Source of the DNA: Neelides folsomi
Lineage: Eukaryota; Arthropoda; Collembola; Neelipleona; Neelidae
Assembly (NCBI GenBank): GCA_034687125.1
Contig: JAQGBZ010000140.1
Location: 62,001 to 126,000 of the forward strand
DNA: 64,000 nucleotides
Direction: 5' to 3'
In this document: positions 37,901 through 54,663 of the stretch, piece after piece
Layout of the letters: each line of letters opens with the position of its first letter
Position numbering within the stretch: the first letter of the stretch is position 1
Program-made: the position numbers and the translations under genes
Notes under the pieces: model-generated
Database searches by the model: none
Seen by the model: only the letters and a program-made list of their open reading frames with translations
What the model was told of the DNA's origin: nothing

Positions 37901-40900
37901 TGATTAAATTAACATTTCTCATTGTGAAAGTCTCTAGAGTGCACTAGTGAAAATGATTGAGTTAACTTTTTAGCATATTTGCTCAATTAAAAATAATATC
38001 AAGAGTCGAGTTCGAGTAGCAATACATCACTGTTTTTCACTGTTTACTGTTTACAAGACTTTTTACCTTCTCTCAATCCAGCTTCATAGGCAGCTCCTTT
38101 CTTCTCCACGGCATTGACATAAGTGATGAAGTCAGTCTCCCGATTTCCATGTTTATATCGAACTCCATAGCTCTAAAAGCACACATTAGAGTTCCTCAGG
38201 TTTAGATAGACAAACAAACAAATTAGTCTCATTCAGATTCCCCTTCCTTCCAAATGGCATATTAGGTAAAAGTGAAACTTCGTGCTCGAGGACTATTATT
38301 AGCCTCTGATGGGATTCAGGAAAAAAATACGGAGAGGAGAGAACAAAATTAGAATAGGGAGATCATAAGTCAAGAGGAGGAATAACAACGTTCACGTACC
38401 GTACATTCGGGTTTATAAGGAGAGCACCAAAGAGGCAAAAGATATACCTCCTGGCACGAGTCCGGAGATTAACTTTTTAATTACATAATTTATGCATTTC
38501 GCACACCTTCATATCTCCCCATTCTTCTCTACAATGCACAATGTAATTTAAATAGAGCATCTCTGTTCGTTTCTCTACAGCGCACGTGGTGAATTAAGTA
38601 ATTTGGAAAATAGGCATTCCCAGCAAAACGTGAGTTTCATCTATCGATAAAAGTCTCCGAAGCAAATTACAATTCAACCTCCGCACACACATTTTTTCAT
38701 CTCGTTTGCAAACCCAGAATGCTTTCCAATTGCCCAAACATTTCATTTCGTTTGATCTCAAATGTTGGTCCATGTGACATAAACTATTCTTTGTACGTTA
38801 CTCCCTTTTAAATTGAGTTTAAAGAGATGCAGCTCACTGCTGGCTGAGCGACTCAACCCGTGAAATCGCCATATGCAAAGTGAAATTTAAATTCTTGGAA
38901 CAAAGGAAGTAAAAGGGATCCAAAGAGTTGATATGCTTCAATGTGCATTTAGTTTAAACTCGTCTCTTTAAAGTACGGGAGGACGAGACATAAATACATG
39001 AGATAGATAAGGGTAGGTAAAAGTGTATATTGGTTCATAAATTAAATGTATCATGTTGAAGAAGAGCGACAAGGAGAGCCGCGAGTTGTTGCCTGTTAAA
39101 TCTGATTACCGAACCGTGTCAAAACCAGATTTCGTCCTCTGAGAATTTTATTCCTACACATAGTGAATCTATTCCTTCACGGGTCTAATATGTACAATTT
39201 CTCCTTTTTTGATTAATTTAGCTTAACTAAAGCTTAATCTAACACAAGTTGTATACTCCGTCATTGCCATCAATAATAATGAATGGAAAAGTCTGGCTCT
39301 ATATATGGCACTTGCAGACATAATAATACTTGAACAAATAATTAAGTCATTTAGATTATCCAATTTCTATTCTGGCATTCTACGCATTGGAATCTATTTA
39401 CATAAGAGGCATTTAATGCAATATTTCATGTCTCAACATCTGTAATAGTTCTATTTAGTTTATTGTATCATAAAAAGCTTAGGTTTAATAGATGATGCAC
39501 ATGGGTGTTATTTAATACCTCGAAAAAATATTTATAAAATTCCCATTCCTTACTTCAAACTTAATTTATGGTAATCCTTCCAAATTGGCGATTTTAATAG
39601 AAGGTAGAATTATAGTTAATCTCAATAATGTGGATCTACAGATAATACATACAATACTGATGTACTTATACATCAGTATTTGCATGTGTATTGGAAATGA
39701 AGGTTTGTTAATTGCCTTCGGTTTTTGATGATGAGATGATGAAATGTATGTATATGAGGCAGAGTTTTCCTGCTTTTCGCATTTACGATTCAAGGGGGTG
39801 ATCATTAAAAGGAAGTTTACGAGCACATTTTGAAGTCAAATTAGAAAAAGAGTTGATTTTTGAATGATGGAGGAAACTCAAGTTTCATTTGATTGTTGAG
39901 TAAAAGTGAGTTTCTCTTGGAGGAATTCGAATATTCTCTGGCATGCATGCATGTTTTCCGGTGGGTGATCGTATCCTTTTGTTTACCTGTAGCGTGAACC
40001 CGTATGAGCCATCCTTCTTCTCAATTAGAATCACTCGCCGCTTTGACTCTGTCTCTCCAAATATCCACAGGCCTTTCCGATCCTAAAAAAGTGAAAAGAT
40101 GAGAGACGTTTCGTTTAATTACTCACAGCTTCCATGTCTGTCAAATAGGAAAATGATGGATGGCCAAGGGCACGGAGCAATTTTTTTTTATGAAAGTGAG
40201 TTTACCGGCGTGTGAACTAATTAATTATTTCTTATGCTCGTTTCTTTCTGGAAAATCTGTGAGTAACTCAATCTCAAAGATTCTTTAAACCACGTTTTCT
40301 CTATAATTTAATGAACTCGTCATAACAGAACTCTACAAAGTTTTAGTGACTCAGATGCTCATATACCTTAAAAATTCATTCGAGAGATTTTGAGACTGGT
40401 TTGAGAAAATTAATTAATTGCATAAAAGTTAATAAAGAAAAGCACGACTGTGAGTTAAGACAGTGATTACATCTCATTGCGCATTGTAATATTGTAAATT
40501 AAGACTAACGCAGATATACGCACAATGTCTTAAATTAGAGGTTTGGACAAATTATAAGAAATTAGTCAAAGGTTTAATTCTCTCAAGAAGCTTTGTCTCC
40601 GGAATGTTTCTCGAGGTGTGCGAGCTGTAAACTTCATGATTACCCCGCAGAATTTAATCCGCTTCCCAGTTATGCTTTGTTAGCTCGGTCTTTTGGACAT
40701 GACATCCGATTCTTGGATGAATCTACTCGTGTGTAAGTGCAGCATAAATCTCTTAAAAGTGACAATGAAAGCTCTTAGAGACCAAGTGGGTCTTTTAGCT
40801 CTATATCCCTCCTTTCTGACTCGGAGTTGAAAATTGCCAAATTACAATGTAATTTGTATAAAAAGGACAATGAACAATTCTTTGTGAATAGGGAACTCCA

Positions 40901-42893
40901 GAGAGATGACGAGAGAGTAATCTTAAATAATACTTTTAAAGGCTTTATGAAGGATTTGCATTCCTTGAAAGGATTATCATGGAAGATTCCGTCATCATGT
41001 AAAATACTGTACAAGACAGCAGAGACGAAATTATAATGCGAATTCCGTTTTCAAACATATGGAATTTCTTATTTTAGAATTTCTTCACTTCTATTGTTAA
41101 ATTCACAGGAGTAATTTTGGGCCATTATTTGCTAAAAGCCATCGCTTATTCGTTTCGCAAATTACATGCGTCAATTCTAATTGATGTGACTATTTAAGTT
41201 AACATACTGTCCTTTAGATTTCCTAGTTTCATAATGTTGAATTCTGGATAAATACTGCATTAGTATTCTATATAAATTCTTTCCCCCTTAGAGTTATACA
41301 TAATGTAAGTTCATCTGAATAATTTAATATTTTATTTATTCTATAAAAATGATAAAAGTTGTTGGAAATACCAACATTTCAATGTTAATCAACGGCACTT
41401 CAAAATAATGTCTAAATTTATTGGGTTTTTTTAAAATCTTGAATAATTTGGAAAAATACAAAAAGTGATTTGATTCTCATTTGTTTCATGTGTATCTGGT
41501 TGTGTATGAATAACAACATGGTGGTGGTATATTATTTTTACACGTTTCCTGTTCATCGTCAGTAGCCTGAATCTGCATATATTTACATTTTCATCATAAA
41601 AGAAGACACAAGGAACAACTTGGAGTTTATCTCAAACGTGTATCTTTAACCTTCACTCTCATGTTGTGAAGGAATCAAAGTTTTCTTTTCCCAAGAATCC
41701 ACCCCTGTCACTTTTATTATGATATTTTTGGGTTGGTCGTAAATAAATAGCTCATTAGTGATTAGATTATCATCACTTATTAATTCAAAGGAGGGTTTTG
41801 GTTGTGGGAGGGAAGTCAATTAGTCCATAACGTAAAACTACCAATGGTTTATTACTATTACCTTTTGTGCAAGTTCGGGAAGGCCATTGGAAGTGAGGCT
41901 GAGCGCCGTTGCACTCTCCATCCTCCAAGTGACAATGTGGATTTATTAATCACCTCCGCAGCCCTCAGTTCTGCCACTGCGGATGAGGAACCTTAATTAA
42001 AACGTCATTTTCTTATCTCTCCCTCCGTCAACTCACTCAGCTGGTCCTGCAAAACCAAACACTCCTCCCTACATTTTCAAAAATGAATTTCCAACTTCCC
42101 AAACAATATTGTCAAAATCAGGAAATAAAAGTTTAACACAGGAATGTCTTGTACACGGAGGATCTTGAAACTTTTGAGGGATTTTATATTTCTCTTTTTG
42201 GTTGAAGAGGAGATGAGTGGAGCCCCAGAGAAATAAATGTTTTAAAATATTAAAATGCTTGAAGGAAGACTCCTCAGTTGTTCCGCTCTGATCGGAGCTG
42301 GAGCCTCGACTTGAGCTCTTTTCCCAGATTGAGTGAGGGAGAGAGTTGGAGTAAACGGATCGATTTTCCCCTGGTTCACTTCAGAACTATCGCAGTCAAA
42401 GGCTCACTACAAAGTAAAAGGCTTCCAGATGAGCTTATACCAGAGACCGAGACGCCTCCGCGGTATTTCCTATAATAAGACCAGGGGCGAAGATATACGC
42501 ACATAGCTCACTGCACTGAAAGTCAGCATGGGGAATGTGACGTACGCAAAGTTGGTGTGTTGAACAGAATCTCGATCCACTTTACAGGTTCATCTGGATA
42601 TCTGGAAGCACTTCACTTTTCTCTATGAGTATCAATCGGGAAGTTTGAATAAAAAATAGGAATCTGTATGAGACTCGCACTGTGGCCCCGTCCGTGTCGG
42701 AAGAGGCTCTCAATCGCTTCGCTCGTGTTCAGCTCAACTTCAATCTCTCGTCCAACTCTTCATATGTCTTCATCCGCCCTCCATGGTGTTGAACATGCTT
42801 CGTTCATCGCTCAACGAGAACTCACACAAACCTGCATGGAGCTGCTCCTCTCCCACTCTCCTCATGTCCAACTCCTGCTCCCATCACTCCCAT
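34997..42893 (-). CDS. Tamalin/GRASP-like PDZ scaffold protein
   Basis: Well-supported exons: 40082-39987, 38172-38067, 37108-36981 and 36337-34997. They encode a PDZ domain (RRVILIEKKDGSYGFTL, GAAYEAGLREGDVILSINGQ, HKSLVSFIRKC) and then a coiled-coil segment (LHMRYVHLQKKLHDKMKELE), the layout of tamalin/GRASP and CYTIP, which bind cytohesin Arf-GEFs and link receptors to trafficking. The 446-residue last exon is much longer than in vertebrates: Cys-rich (CRNPCGSPLDGPC), Ser-rich and His-rich (HPHHHNHHNHRHCSHSH), ending DIYV, a possible PDZ ligand. Three small upstream exons fit in phase (42893-42832, 42469-42441, 41991-41954) and would give ATG at 42893 and 599 residues in total. These three rest on splice phase alone (confidence about 0.4). 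The donor after 36981 is GTCTGT, also seen in CTU2. Confidence 0.82.
39643..39694. repeat. Hairpin-forming inverted repeat (12 bp perfect core)
   Basis: The core arms AATACTGATGTA (39653-39664) and its exact complement (39669-39680) are separated by CTTA. Outside the core, imperfect pairing continues for about ten more bases on each side. It lies in an intron of the tamalin-like gene, upstream of its first PDZ exon. The four-base loop is too small for a typical microRNA precursor. Confidence 0.6.
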
Positions 42894-43155
42894 GCTGCCT
42901 CCAAAGGGTGGGATGAAAAATTAAAGAAATGTAACATTTAAATGTTTGCTACTTCTTCAACCAACACGCATACCACACGCAAAACATTATGCAATTGAAG
43001 TTCATTTATCAAACTTTTATTAATACTACCTAAACTACCTACCTATGTAACATTACATACATATTTAAGGGTTTCTAAACATCTGTAAGCTTAATTTAAT
43101 TTGTATTTATTTATTCATCACATCCATTTAGGTTTAAATTCGCAATATATCAGTT

Positions 43156-43384
43156 TATCAGATCATACCAAATTATGTGTCTTATTGTGTTTATGGAGAA
43201 GCAAAAAAATTTATTTAACTAAACAGAAATAACTAGGGAATCAGTCAAAAACATTAATCGAAAATGATAATTTTTGATTTTATTCGAATAGTTCAAAAAA
43301 TTAATTGGTTATTTCCCCTATGTAACCAATGTAAATTTGATTCTTGCATAAGACCAATAAGACATAATTTGGTATAATCTGATA
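43156..43384. mobile_element. Small MITE-like element, 229 bp, with about 30-bp inverted ends
   Basis: The left arm (43156-43187) begins TATCAGATCATACCAAATTA and the right arm (43355-43384), read inward, begins TATCAGATTATACCAAATTA; both go on to TCTTATTG with one substitution and one 2-base gap. Inside are further weaker inverted matches (AAATAACTAGGGAA against TTATTTCCCC). No open frame is present. No target-site duplication is clear, so the family is unassigned and the true ends may differ by a few bases. A Tc1/mariner-type or other MITE is possible. Confidence 0.65.
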
Positions 43385-43572
43385 TTATGATTGAAATATA
43401 AATGAGATTTTTATAATTTGATGATATGTACACGAAAAATTTAAAGTTTGGTTCTGGGAGTTCAGTTGAACTATTCGAACCTCTCGTATAAAATTAAGGA
43501 TAGTTTATGTATTCGGTAATAGATCCGCTCCGCAGCGACTTAATACTCGTCTAATCTCGACGAAATATCATT

Positions 43573-43606
43573 ATCATCTCATCATCATCATCATCATCAT
43601 CACCAT
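43573..43606. repeat. ATC trinucleotide microsatellite
   Basis: About ten ATC/TCA units with one interruption. A short GATGATGATGAG run at 43664-43674 is its complement, so the pair could fold. Probably a neutral simple repeat. Confidence 0.85.
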
Positions 43607-46600
43607 GTGAATTTCCACTTTTCCACACATTCGTCCTTCCTAGCCCCTTATCATCATGATTTTGATGATGATGAGCACAGTGAGGGCTCTGGCAGACTCG
43701 CAGATTTGAGGAAGCATTATTTCATTCCTTCTCATGTCCGATGTTTGAAGTGACGGCGACTTGTTCCTTCACTCACTTAAGTCATTCTCACAGCTGCTCT
43801 GGCCCTTCTTCACATTACTATCAAACTCAAGTCAAACACAGCAGGAATGGGATTGTGTGGAACAAATAATGGTAGAGGGATGATGGAGGTAGGGAAAATG
43901 ATAAACCGTTCCCTCAAGGTCTTTTCACATCTCAAACCCTCATTCAAATCTCGAGTGACAACAAGTTGAAGTTGTGGACGAGCGAATGCGGCCCTTCTCT
44001 CATTTCCTTCCTCTCTTTGACATTTGGAATAATGGGAAAACATAATGGGGATTTCTCGACTTTTGATTCCTCTCTACTTTTTTTTTGAAGGGCCAACGGG
44101 GCCTTTTCAATCAATTCCTTCACTTTGAGACAGTTTTCATTCTTTAATTTGATAAAAAGGAACAATATTTACTGCAATGAAAATGTTTTTAGAGATCTTT
44201 AACCTGAATCCTTATTTTTCCCTCTTACATCTCAAGATGAAATTCTCTAAATTTTATGCTTAAAAATAAAAATATTAAAAATTCATACCTACTTGGCAGT
44301 TTATTTTATCGTCAGCATGTACTAGCAATAAAATATAAAATAAAATATACATACAGGATATAATACATAAAAATAATTATATATAGTGGGTATTATCATA
44401 ATTACAGTATTTTATCGACAATCTATAAATCAATTTAAAGTAGCTTAAAAACATTAACGCATATGAAATCGACTGATCCTATCATTTGTGAATAAATCAT
44501 TGGCTCTTTTTATCGAAGCTCATGAGTTTAAAACCGTTGGTTTGACGTAAACTTTCCAACTTACTCTTATAGGATCAGAATGGATTTCAAGCTTGAATTG
44601 AATAAAATCTCGTCGTCGTGTTGCTATTCTCATTGATATCAATTGACGTGTAGGTTATCTTGTTTCCGTCAAGAAATCGATTCGGAATCAATAAATAGAT
44701 GAAATCAATGGTGTTGAACTCGAACTGTAATTCGTTAAAAAAAGAATGGTCAAACTTGTTAAAATGTGTCAATAATCCAATTTCTGCTCCAGAACATTTG
44801 CATTCCGATTCCTTCCTCGAACCATCACCTTTTTGTCCTCTTACAGCTCTGTTCTGTTCTGCTTCTTCGATCTTCCATAGAAGAATGCGCTAATTTCATT
44901 CTTATAAACTATTGTAATCTTATGGTCTCCGTATACCCAATTGAGTGATTCTTTCTGATCGTTCCGTTTCTATACATTTTAACTGGCTCTTTACCCTTGG
45001 CTTAATGCTATTGTCATTTACTTGTTTTGAGACAGAGATAAAATTCTTTCACCTCTTCTTCCCTCTGTTTTACCATTTATTCCTTTATTTAATTTGGTAA
45101 GTAAACGTGTAGTTGAGTCGTGGTGAATTGGAAGAATCAAGTTATTCGGATTAGAAACACTCTAGGGCTTCCTATTACTAACAACGTAGATCTTCCCAGA
45201 TAATTGTTGAAGAACAAGTCGGAGGAGACATTAAAATCCATTCCAACCCGGCCGAAGGTTGAAGATATGGCCGGACAGCAGCGGAGAATTGGACTGACGA
45301 AAGAAGCCCACCATTTTCTTGAAGGATGAGTCTCTTCACGGAACGTGAAAAAGGATGAAAAATTAGACTTGAAGAATTTAATACCTATAATGCTCGAACA
45401 ATTTTTATAATCTCTTAAACTCATTATATAGAAAATTCGAATTGAGACTTCGTTGAGAATTCCAGAAACCGTGGGCCGTGGAGATTACCAACGCACACTC
45501 GTATTATTACTGTCAAGGAAGTGGAGAGGAAATTTAAGCTACCGGCTGAGGAGCCTCTTTTAAGGCAAAAAATGAATTTGCTTCATCTCTTGTTTGAAGA
45601 TGGTGAAGAAAAGATTAGATCCGGTACATTGTTGTTCGCAAATGATGACTCAACTTCTGCCTCCTGTTTTTCCTCAAAATTCCTTTCCCCGAAATCCCTT
45701 TATGGTGGCAAAAGCAATGGTTAATGCATTAACTACACCTGTACTACTATTCACATCCATTAACTAACTAACTATATGGGAATGTATACATTCTTATTAA
45801 CACCATTCTTAATGCTCCATGCATTCATTATCTCTGTTGAAGATAGGAGTGAAAAGCGAGTTTGTTATGCTTGTTGCTGTTATTAAACAATCAGAATTTA
45901 TGATATGATGAATTGACGTTTTCCTCTTTGGCTTCTGCAAGTTCCGTATTAATTTTACATGGCTTCTGTAGTGAGAATAATGTTTGCTAAAAACTTTGGA
46001 CGTATTAATTTATAGAATATTTTACTTTAAAATTTTCATTCTCTCACTACTACACTCACTCTCTAATAAATAAAAGACGACGGTTTTAAAACATTAAATT
46101 CACTTTTTACTCAACTCAGGAAACGGAAACCTTTTGTCCAATTAGAATTTGGAACAAGGAGGAGTCAAGCCTATCATTAAGCCAGAAGCCTTCAGATTCG
46201 AGATAATGATAAAAATTTTCAAACTTCAACTTATCCCTCCTTCTCTTGTTAGCTTAATCATTAATTGGTAGAAATCAACTACATATCATCCTGTTTTCTT
46301 TATTGGACCTATCCTCAAATGAGCTTACAATTAATAAGTATCAAACAAATTTTATTGACATTGACTATACAAGACCGTTTATTAACCTTTAACCAATAAA
46401 TCATTATGTAAAGGAAAAGGACGCAAAGCCACAGGCTAATTTTCAAAATAGGCTTGCGATTGTTAATCAAAATCAAGTTCTTATAAAAATGCAAAGTGTT
46501 TTTGCAGATTCAAAAGTCACAAACCCAACTTTCAAAATTATCAAGAACAGAAATATGGGAGATGCAATATGTTGTTCGACTCTTTCTTTTCGGCAGTAAT

Positions 46601-49600
46601 GATTCCTTGAAATGTTCTTTTCTATGAGTTATAATTCAGTGTGTTTTTAAATAACGAGCTGCGGCACTTGGATTTTCGAGTTTGATTGCAAAATTGCTCC
46701 ATTTATTTGTATGTTCGTGAAACAGTGAGGAGATTGGTATAATCGTGAGAATAGTTATTATTGATGATGTCGGCAAAAAGTTCTCGAACAACTTTACCTT
46801 TAACATTGGTCATATAATAAAACATAGGAAGGATAAACACACTAATTTTTGCTTCTCTTAAAAAGAGGGAATTAGAGTAAATTCGCTCTTATTAATTTTG
46901 ATTATGGTTGCGAAACTTTGATAGACTCGTTTTAAAGACACCGTTGTATTCGCCCCACAACTTGGCTTATTTAAAGAGGAAATAAAAGGAGGAGCCTTCC
47001 GATCTGAAAACAATAAAACAATTAACCCTCTGCAATTATGAGAAGTGGAAAGCAAACAAATGAGGGTCTCTGCTCCTCCACGTGCACTGCTCCACAAATT
47101 AAATTTGTACGTACTTTACTTAGGAAAAAACTGGGGAACTTTTACTTGCAAAAATAATTAAATGTAAAACAAGAGAGAAAAGAACAATGGACTCGATTTG
47201 TTTTTAACTACTAATGGACCAAAAAGTTTTTAATCGTTGCTTTTAATAATGGAAACTTTTTTAAGTGTTGGTTGTATAAATATTAAATTTGCAAAAATGA
47301 ATTAAAGTAAAAATGACACACATACTCTACATGTGTTTAACTAAATGTAAAGTAGATCTAGATTAGGATAATGAATAGAAATGTACTGTATTTGGAATAA
47401 AACTTATTTATTGCTTTTAAAAGAGGTTAAAGCATACTTATTTGAGAGAGAATGAATCAACCGAAACAATAATTCACAGAATTCATACATGACTTCATTT
47501 CGTCGACCCATCCCTTGATGAAATCACGATAAAATGAGAACAATCTGTGAGTTCGGAGTGTTGACATTGTAAATGGAAAGAACAAGTTTGATTTTGAATG
47601 AAAAATCAGATTCTCCCACATCATCCCTTCATCACGTATTTTGACGGATGGAGACTCATGTCCTCTCCTGTGAATGAAAAGACCCAAACGAGGAAGGAAG
47701 TTGAAAGATTCTTTGTCAACATACTCCATACATAATTCATTTATTCATGATAAAATAAAAATGAGTTGATCAAACATACAAACGTGGGATTCGTAAATAA
47801 ATGATAAAGGGGAACACGGTAATTTTAACCCTCTTCAACTTCACTCCAACTCTCAATGGTCCAAGTTTATATGAATCGTGAAATATACCTTCATTCTGAG
47901 TCACTCAGCTGGAAAGGTTATGAACTTTAATTTAAACAATAGGATATATGGTCAATATAACAGAAAGTTCTATGATGCAAGCACGAAACGCTACACTAAT
48001 TATGAGTCTGGTATCAAAAACCTTTTTTTGCCACAAGACAAGTGATTCAGGCGAAGTTTATACTTAATAAAAATATAAGCGAAAAAAGCCATCATGAGAT
48101 ATAATAACGATAAAAAAGTTATGTAAGTTTTATAGTTTGATCATGCAATAAGTTATTTAATTTTAATAGGAAGAAGAACGCCGCAATTAAATGTGTATTG
48201 ATTCGGAAGATATGTGAGATGTGTGAAAATTAATAATTGAATTCAAGAAGAGCGGGAATTAACGGAAGTGTTTTGAGGAAGAGTCGGATGAATTTCGCAA
48301 ATATGCCGTTCACCTCGCTCCTCCATTCCTTCGTGTTTAGCTCTTGGCCGTGGCCAGGGTCAATTCGAGCTTGACCTCTTTGTCGTACTATTAACGAAGC
48401 TATGATATGAATGAGTAAAGTACTTTAGCACTCGCTTCCATAACCTTTATTATTTACTCATGAACAGAACCATTAAACCATTAAACTATTCTTTGGTACA
48501 TCCACATTACATTACATATGGTAATTATATTAAAGCCAGCAAGGAGTCTTTTCTATTGCCTGATGTACTCTGATGTACTCTACTCATAGAACGTGTCTGT
48601 GTCTGTACTCGGCTAACCATGAAAATGATGAAAATGCTAATTACACGAGTAAAACAATAGGAACCCTCTCACTGAGGAAGGAAATGAATCAATTGCAAAA
48701 GTTAACTCTCGGACATAAACCCAAAACATTTAAATTTTAAAGCCATTAAAGAGGCTTAAGGAGATTTGAGATGAAACAATAGATTTTCCAGCTTTAAAGT
48801 TAAGTAAGTAACTCGTTTAGTTGGTTCATTAATACAGGTTAATTGTCCAAATAAATGTGTATTATTTTCAAAGATAAAGTCGACATTGAAGAAAGCATTA
48901 TCCTTTAATCCCTCATTCAAGATTTATATCTTTCGGGCAGTGCGAATTGCTCTTTCTGCTTCCTTTAAATACTCAAGATTTTCAACTTTCCAGAATTTTA
49001 ATTATCAAACAATCGAATTGAACATTGGCTACTACAACAGATGTTTGTCAGAAGATTCAATTAATCTTAATTTTTAAATCAAACAACTAAAATAACTTAA
49101 GACAGGGACATTGGAACGTCCTTGTTTCAATGATTTATAATGTGTTGGTGTTAAAGCAAGCTGCGATCAATTTCATTAACTTAACTTTATATTGTGAGTT
49201 GCGAGTGTTAGATGTCATTAATTAAATGTCTTAATGAAGATCATCTCAGCTAGCTTTTATTTAATGTGCAAATAAAACCGGCTTAATCTATAAAATTGTT
49301 TAATATTTATAAATAGTTAGCATGATTCATAAATTCTTGTGTTTCACAACTATTGCATCGATTGCTTTAATTTCTATTTTCAATTTCAAAGCATTTGTTT
49401 TTTGGAAAAGTTAATAAATGCAAGATACAGTTATATCGACCATCAAGGGTGTACCGAACTGCTCCTACATAATTTCTCTTTCATTCATTCATTCAACAAT
49501 TGGACATTTACGATGACCACCAACGATCATTAAATCCAATCAAAGCATTCTTGAGAGATTTAATTGGCAAAGTAGTAAATTGTAAACTGAGATTAAAGGA

Positions 49601-51879
49601 GGGTCTTGAAAGCAAATTCGATTAAATGGCAATTTTATTCCCCAAAGGGTTTATGGGAAAATTGAGAATTAGCAAACTCGTCAAACAAGAACTTCTAACA
49701 ATAAGAGAAATGATTTTTGAAGATAAAAGTCACTAATTAAATCTCATGTGTTTTTCAAATAATCGGACTTGATAGGTCATCCTATCTGAAAGATATCTAA
49801 CGTATCGGTTGCGTATCGTATCAATAATGCCCGTAAAATACCTACAAAAGTAATTTTATGTGCATGAAATTCTGATGAGAAGAATGCACACTTTTTCTAA
49901 AACTTTTACTTTTCCGATTTTATGCATCAATAAAATAAAATAACCTGTTAAATAATAGCTATTTTTCGTGATTATTGCGACATTCAATAGTTAAATAGTT
50001 GTCCTCATTATACATCATTTAATATTCCGTAAAGGTAATTAATTTTTAATTGCCTACCAACTACTTAATATCTAGTAAAATGGTGTGCAACTTTTCATAT
50101 TAAATGTACAAACACATAGTTCTACTGTATTTAATAATTTAATATCAACTCTTGCATTTAGATTTTAGTACCTGCCTGTTCAAATATAATAAAATAATAA
50201 CACACTTAAATATTTAAGGTTTTTCATTTATTTTATTTATAGGCGTTAAATAAAAGTAATCAGTAATAAATATAATGAACGCTAGCTAACAATAAATGTT
50301 ATTCTCATTGGTCAAATAACACTAGTGTTTAGTCAGCATATTTATTGAAAATAAGTCATGAATTGGCAGTAATTTACCAAAGGAAGCACATTTAGTTTAT
50401 TGAACATTCACAAATTCAATAGCTCATTACGAATTTTAATTTTTGGAAAAGTTCCGAGTATATTAAAAATATGAATACACGTGTTTATCAGCATGGTTCA
50501 TTAAATTAACCAATTAAACTCATTTTTCCTCTTCATTTCCTTATCATTCCTCTGTTGATAAATAGTTTTCAAAGGCTTTAATGAACTGGATGAGGAAGAA
50601 AAAGGGTTGATCAAATTGCGAGAGAAGGAATGAAATGGTGAGAGGTCTGCCTTGGAAGACTCTGCCATCAATGGAGAATGGAATCGAGCGAGAGAGAGGA
50701 GAGAGATGGCTGACTCAACTTCAATGTCATCCGCGATCGAATCAAAAGACTAACTATACATTTAAACCAACAACTCCTCAACTAACTTTGATCATAATAT
50801 GGTAGACTTCCTCCTCTCGAATCCACTTCCCTTTTGATTCACTCTCTTGAATGTCAGGAGGTCAGAGGAATTTCCCTAACGGCCTTCCCAACCTCTCCAG
50901 TTTTGCCCAAATCAGATTTCATTTTGAACCCTTTACTTTCTTCTCCGCATAAATATATACCTAGACATTTTCCTCTTGAGCAATACGATCAAATCGACGC
51001 TTCCTTGAAGGGTAATTAATTGCTCCGATTTTTAAATTTTACAATTTTAAATTACAATGTGTCATATTCATTTTTAATGTTATTTAATTTATGGTTCAAG
51101 ATATTGTTTTAATCGTGGGCGTGCTGAATTTAAGCTATATTTTTTAGCAATTGCTCGTGACGTGGACAGGAAATAATAACTTAATGAGGAGACATAAAAG
51201 TGAATGTACTTGAGATAAATATAGGAATCAGCAACGACCATTGAGTTATTACAATTTAATTTATTATATTGTTTGTCCAGTTGCTCTACGAAATATTTTC
51301 CTTGCAACGTAATAAAGTGTCTGGTTTCAATCAGGTCAATGTGTAGAGCTTGTGTAATTGCCTAATAATTGTTATTAGATGAGTCGCAATTAGAAATAAA
51401 TATGTTTAGGATGTTACTAAGAACATTAAATATCAGCAGAATCAAAAATTGAGAGATTAAAAGTAGATCGAACCTTAGTGCACTTGATTAAAGTAAATTA
51501 ATTGATGAAAATATTATTGTATAATAAATATATTACCTATAAATTTAAATCATTCATTTTATATCTTATACATTTAAATCATTAAGGCTAAAAAGCAATG
51601 CTGTTGATGTTGAAAGTAATAATTGATAAATTTTTTAATCTTTTAACAGACGATAAGCAGATCAACAACATAGAGGAGTAAATCGCCATTTAAATCCAGA
51701 GTTCGTCAAAGAGAATGTAGAATACATGAACTATTTTGTTTATCTATTTTTCAAGAGTTTATCAATTACATGATAAGTTATTTATTAATTGCAAAACCGA
51801 AAGGGAAAAGAACTTTGAGTGTAGTGTAGAATGTGCTACTTCGTCCTTGTCATCAGCGGTGAAATTGCAAAGTGTGATG

Positions 51880-54663
<2,784 letters not shown>

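Larger units (their letters stand above)
42894..51735. other. Long gene-poor region between the divergent PDZ gene and RSPRY1
   Basis: About 8.8 kb in which I find no coding exon I can defend. It must hold the promoters of both genes. Patches with more CG (43600-44000, 45200-45700, 48280-48380, 50600-51000) might be leaders or enhancers. One small inverted-repeat element and one ATC microsatellite are listed separately. The open frames of 60-95 codons here have no family match and no consistent splice sites. Confidence 0.5.

Noticed and set aside
42668-42916. Plus-strand open frame of 82 codons
   Set aside because: No family signal; the opposite strand offers a better explanation as a leader or first exon of the tamalin-like gene.
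45137-45724. Open frames on both strands in a CG-richer patch
   Set aside because: No domain, and splice sites do not connect them to each other or to neighbours.
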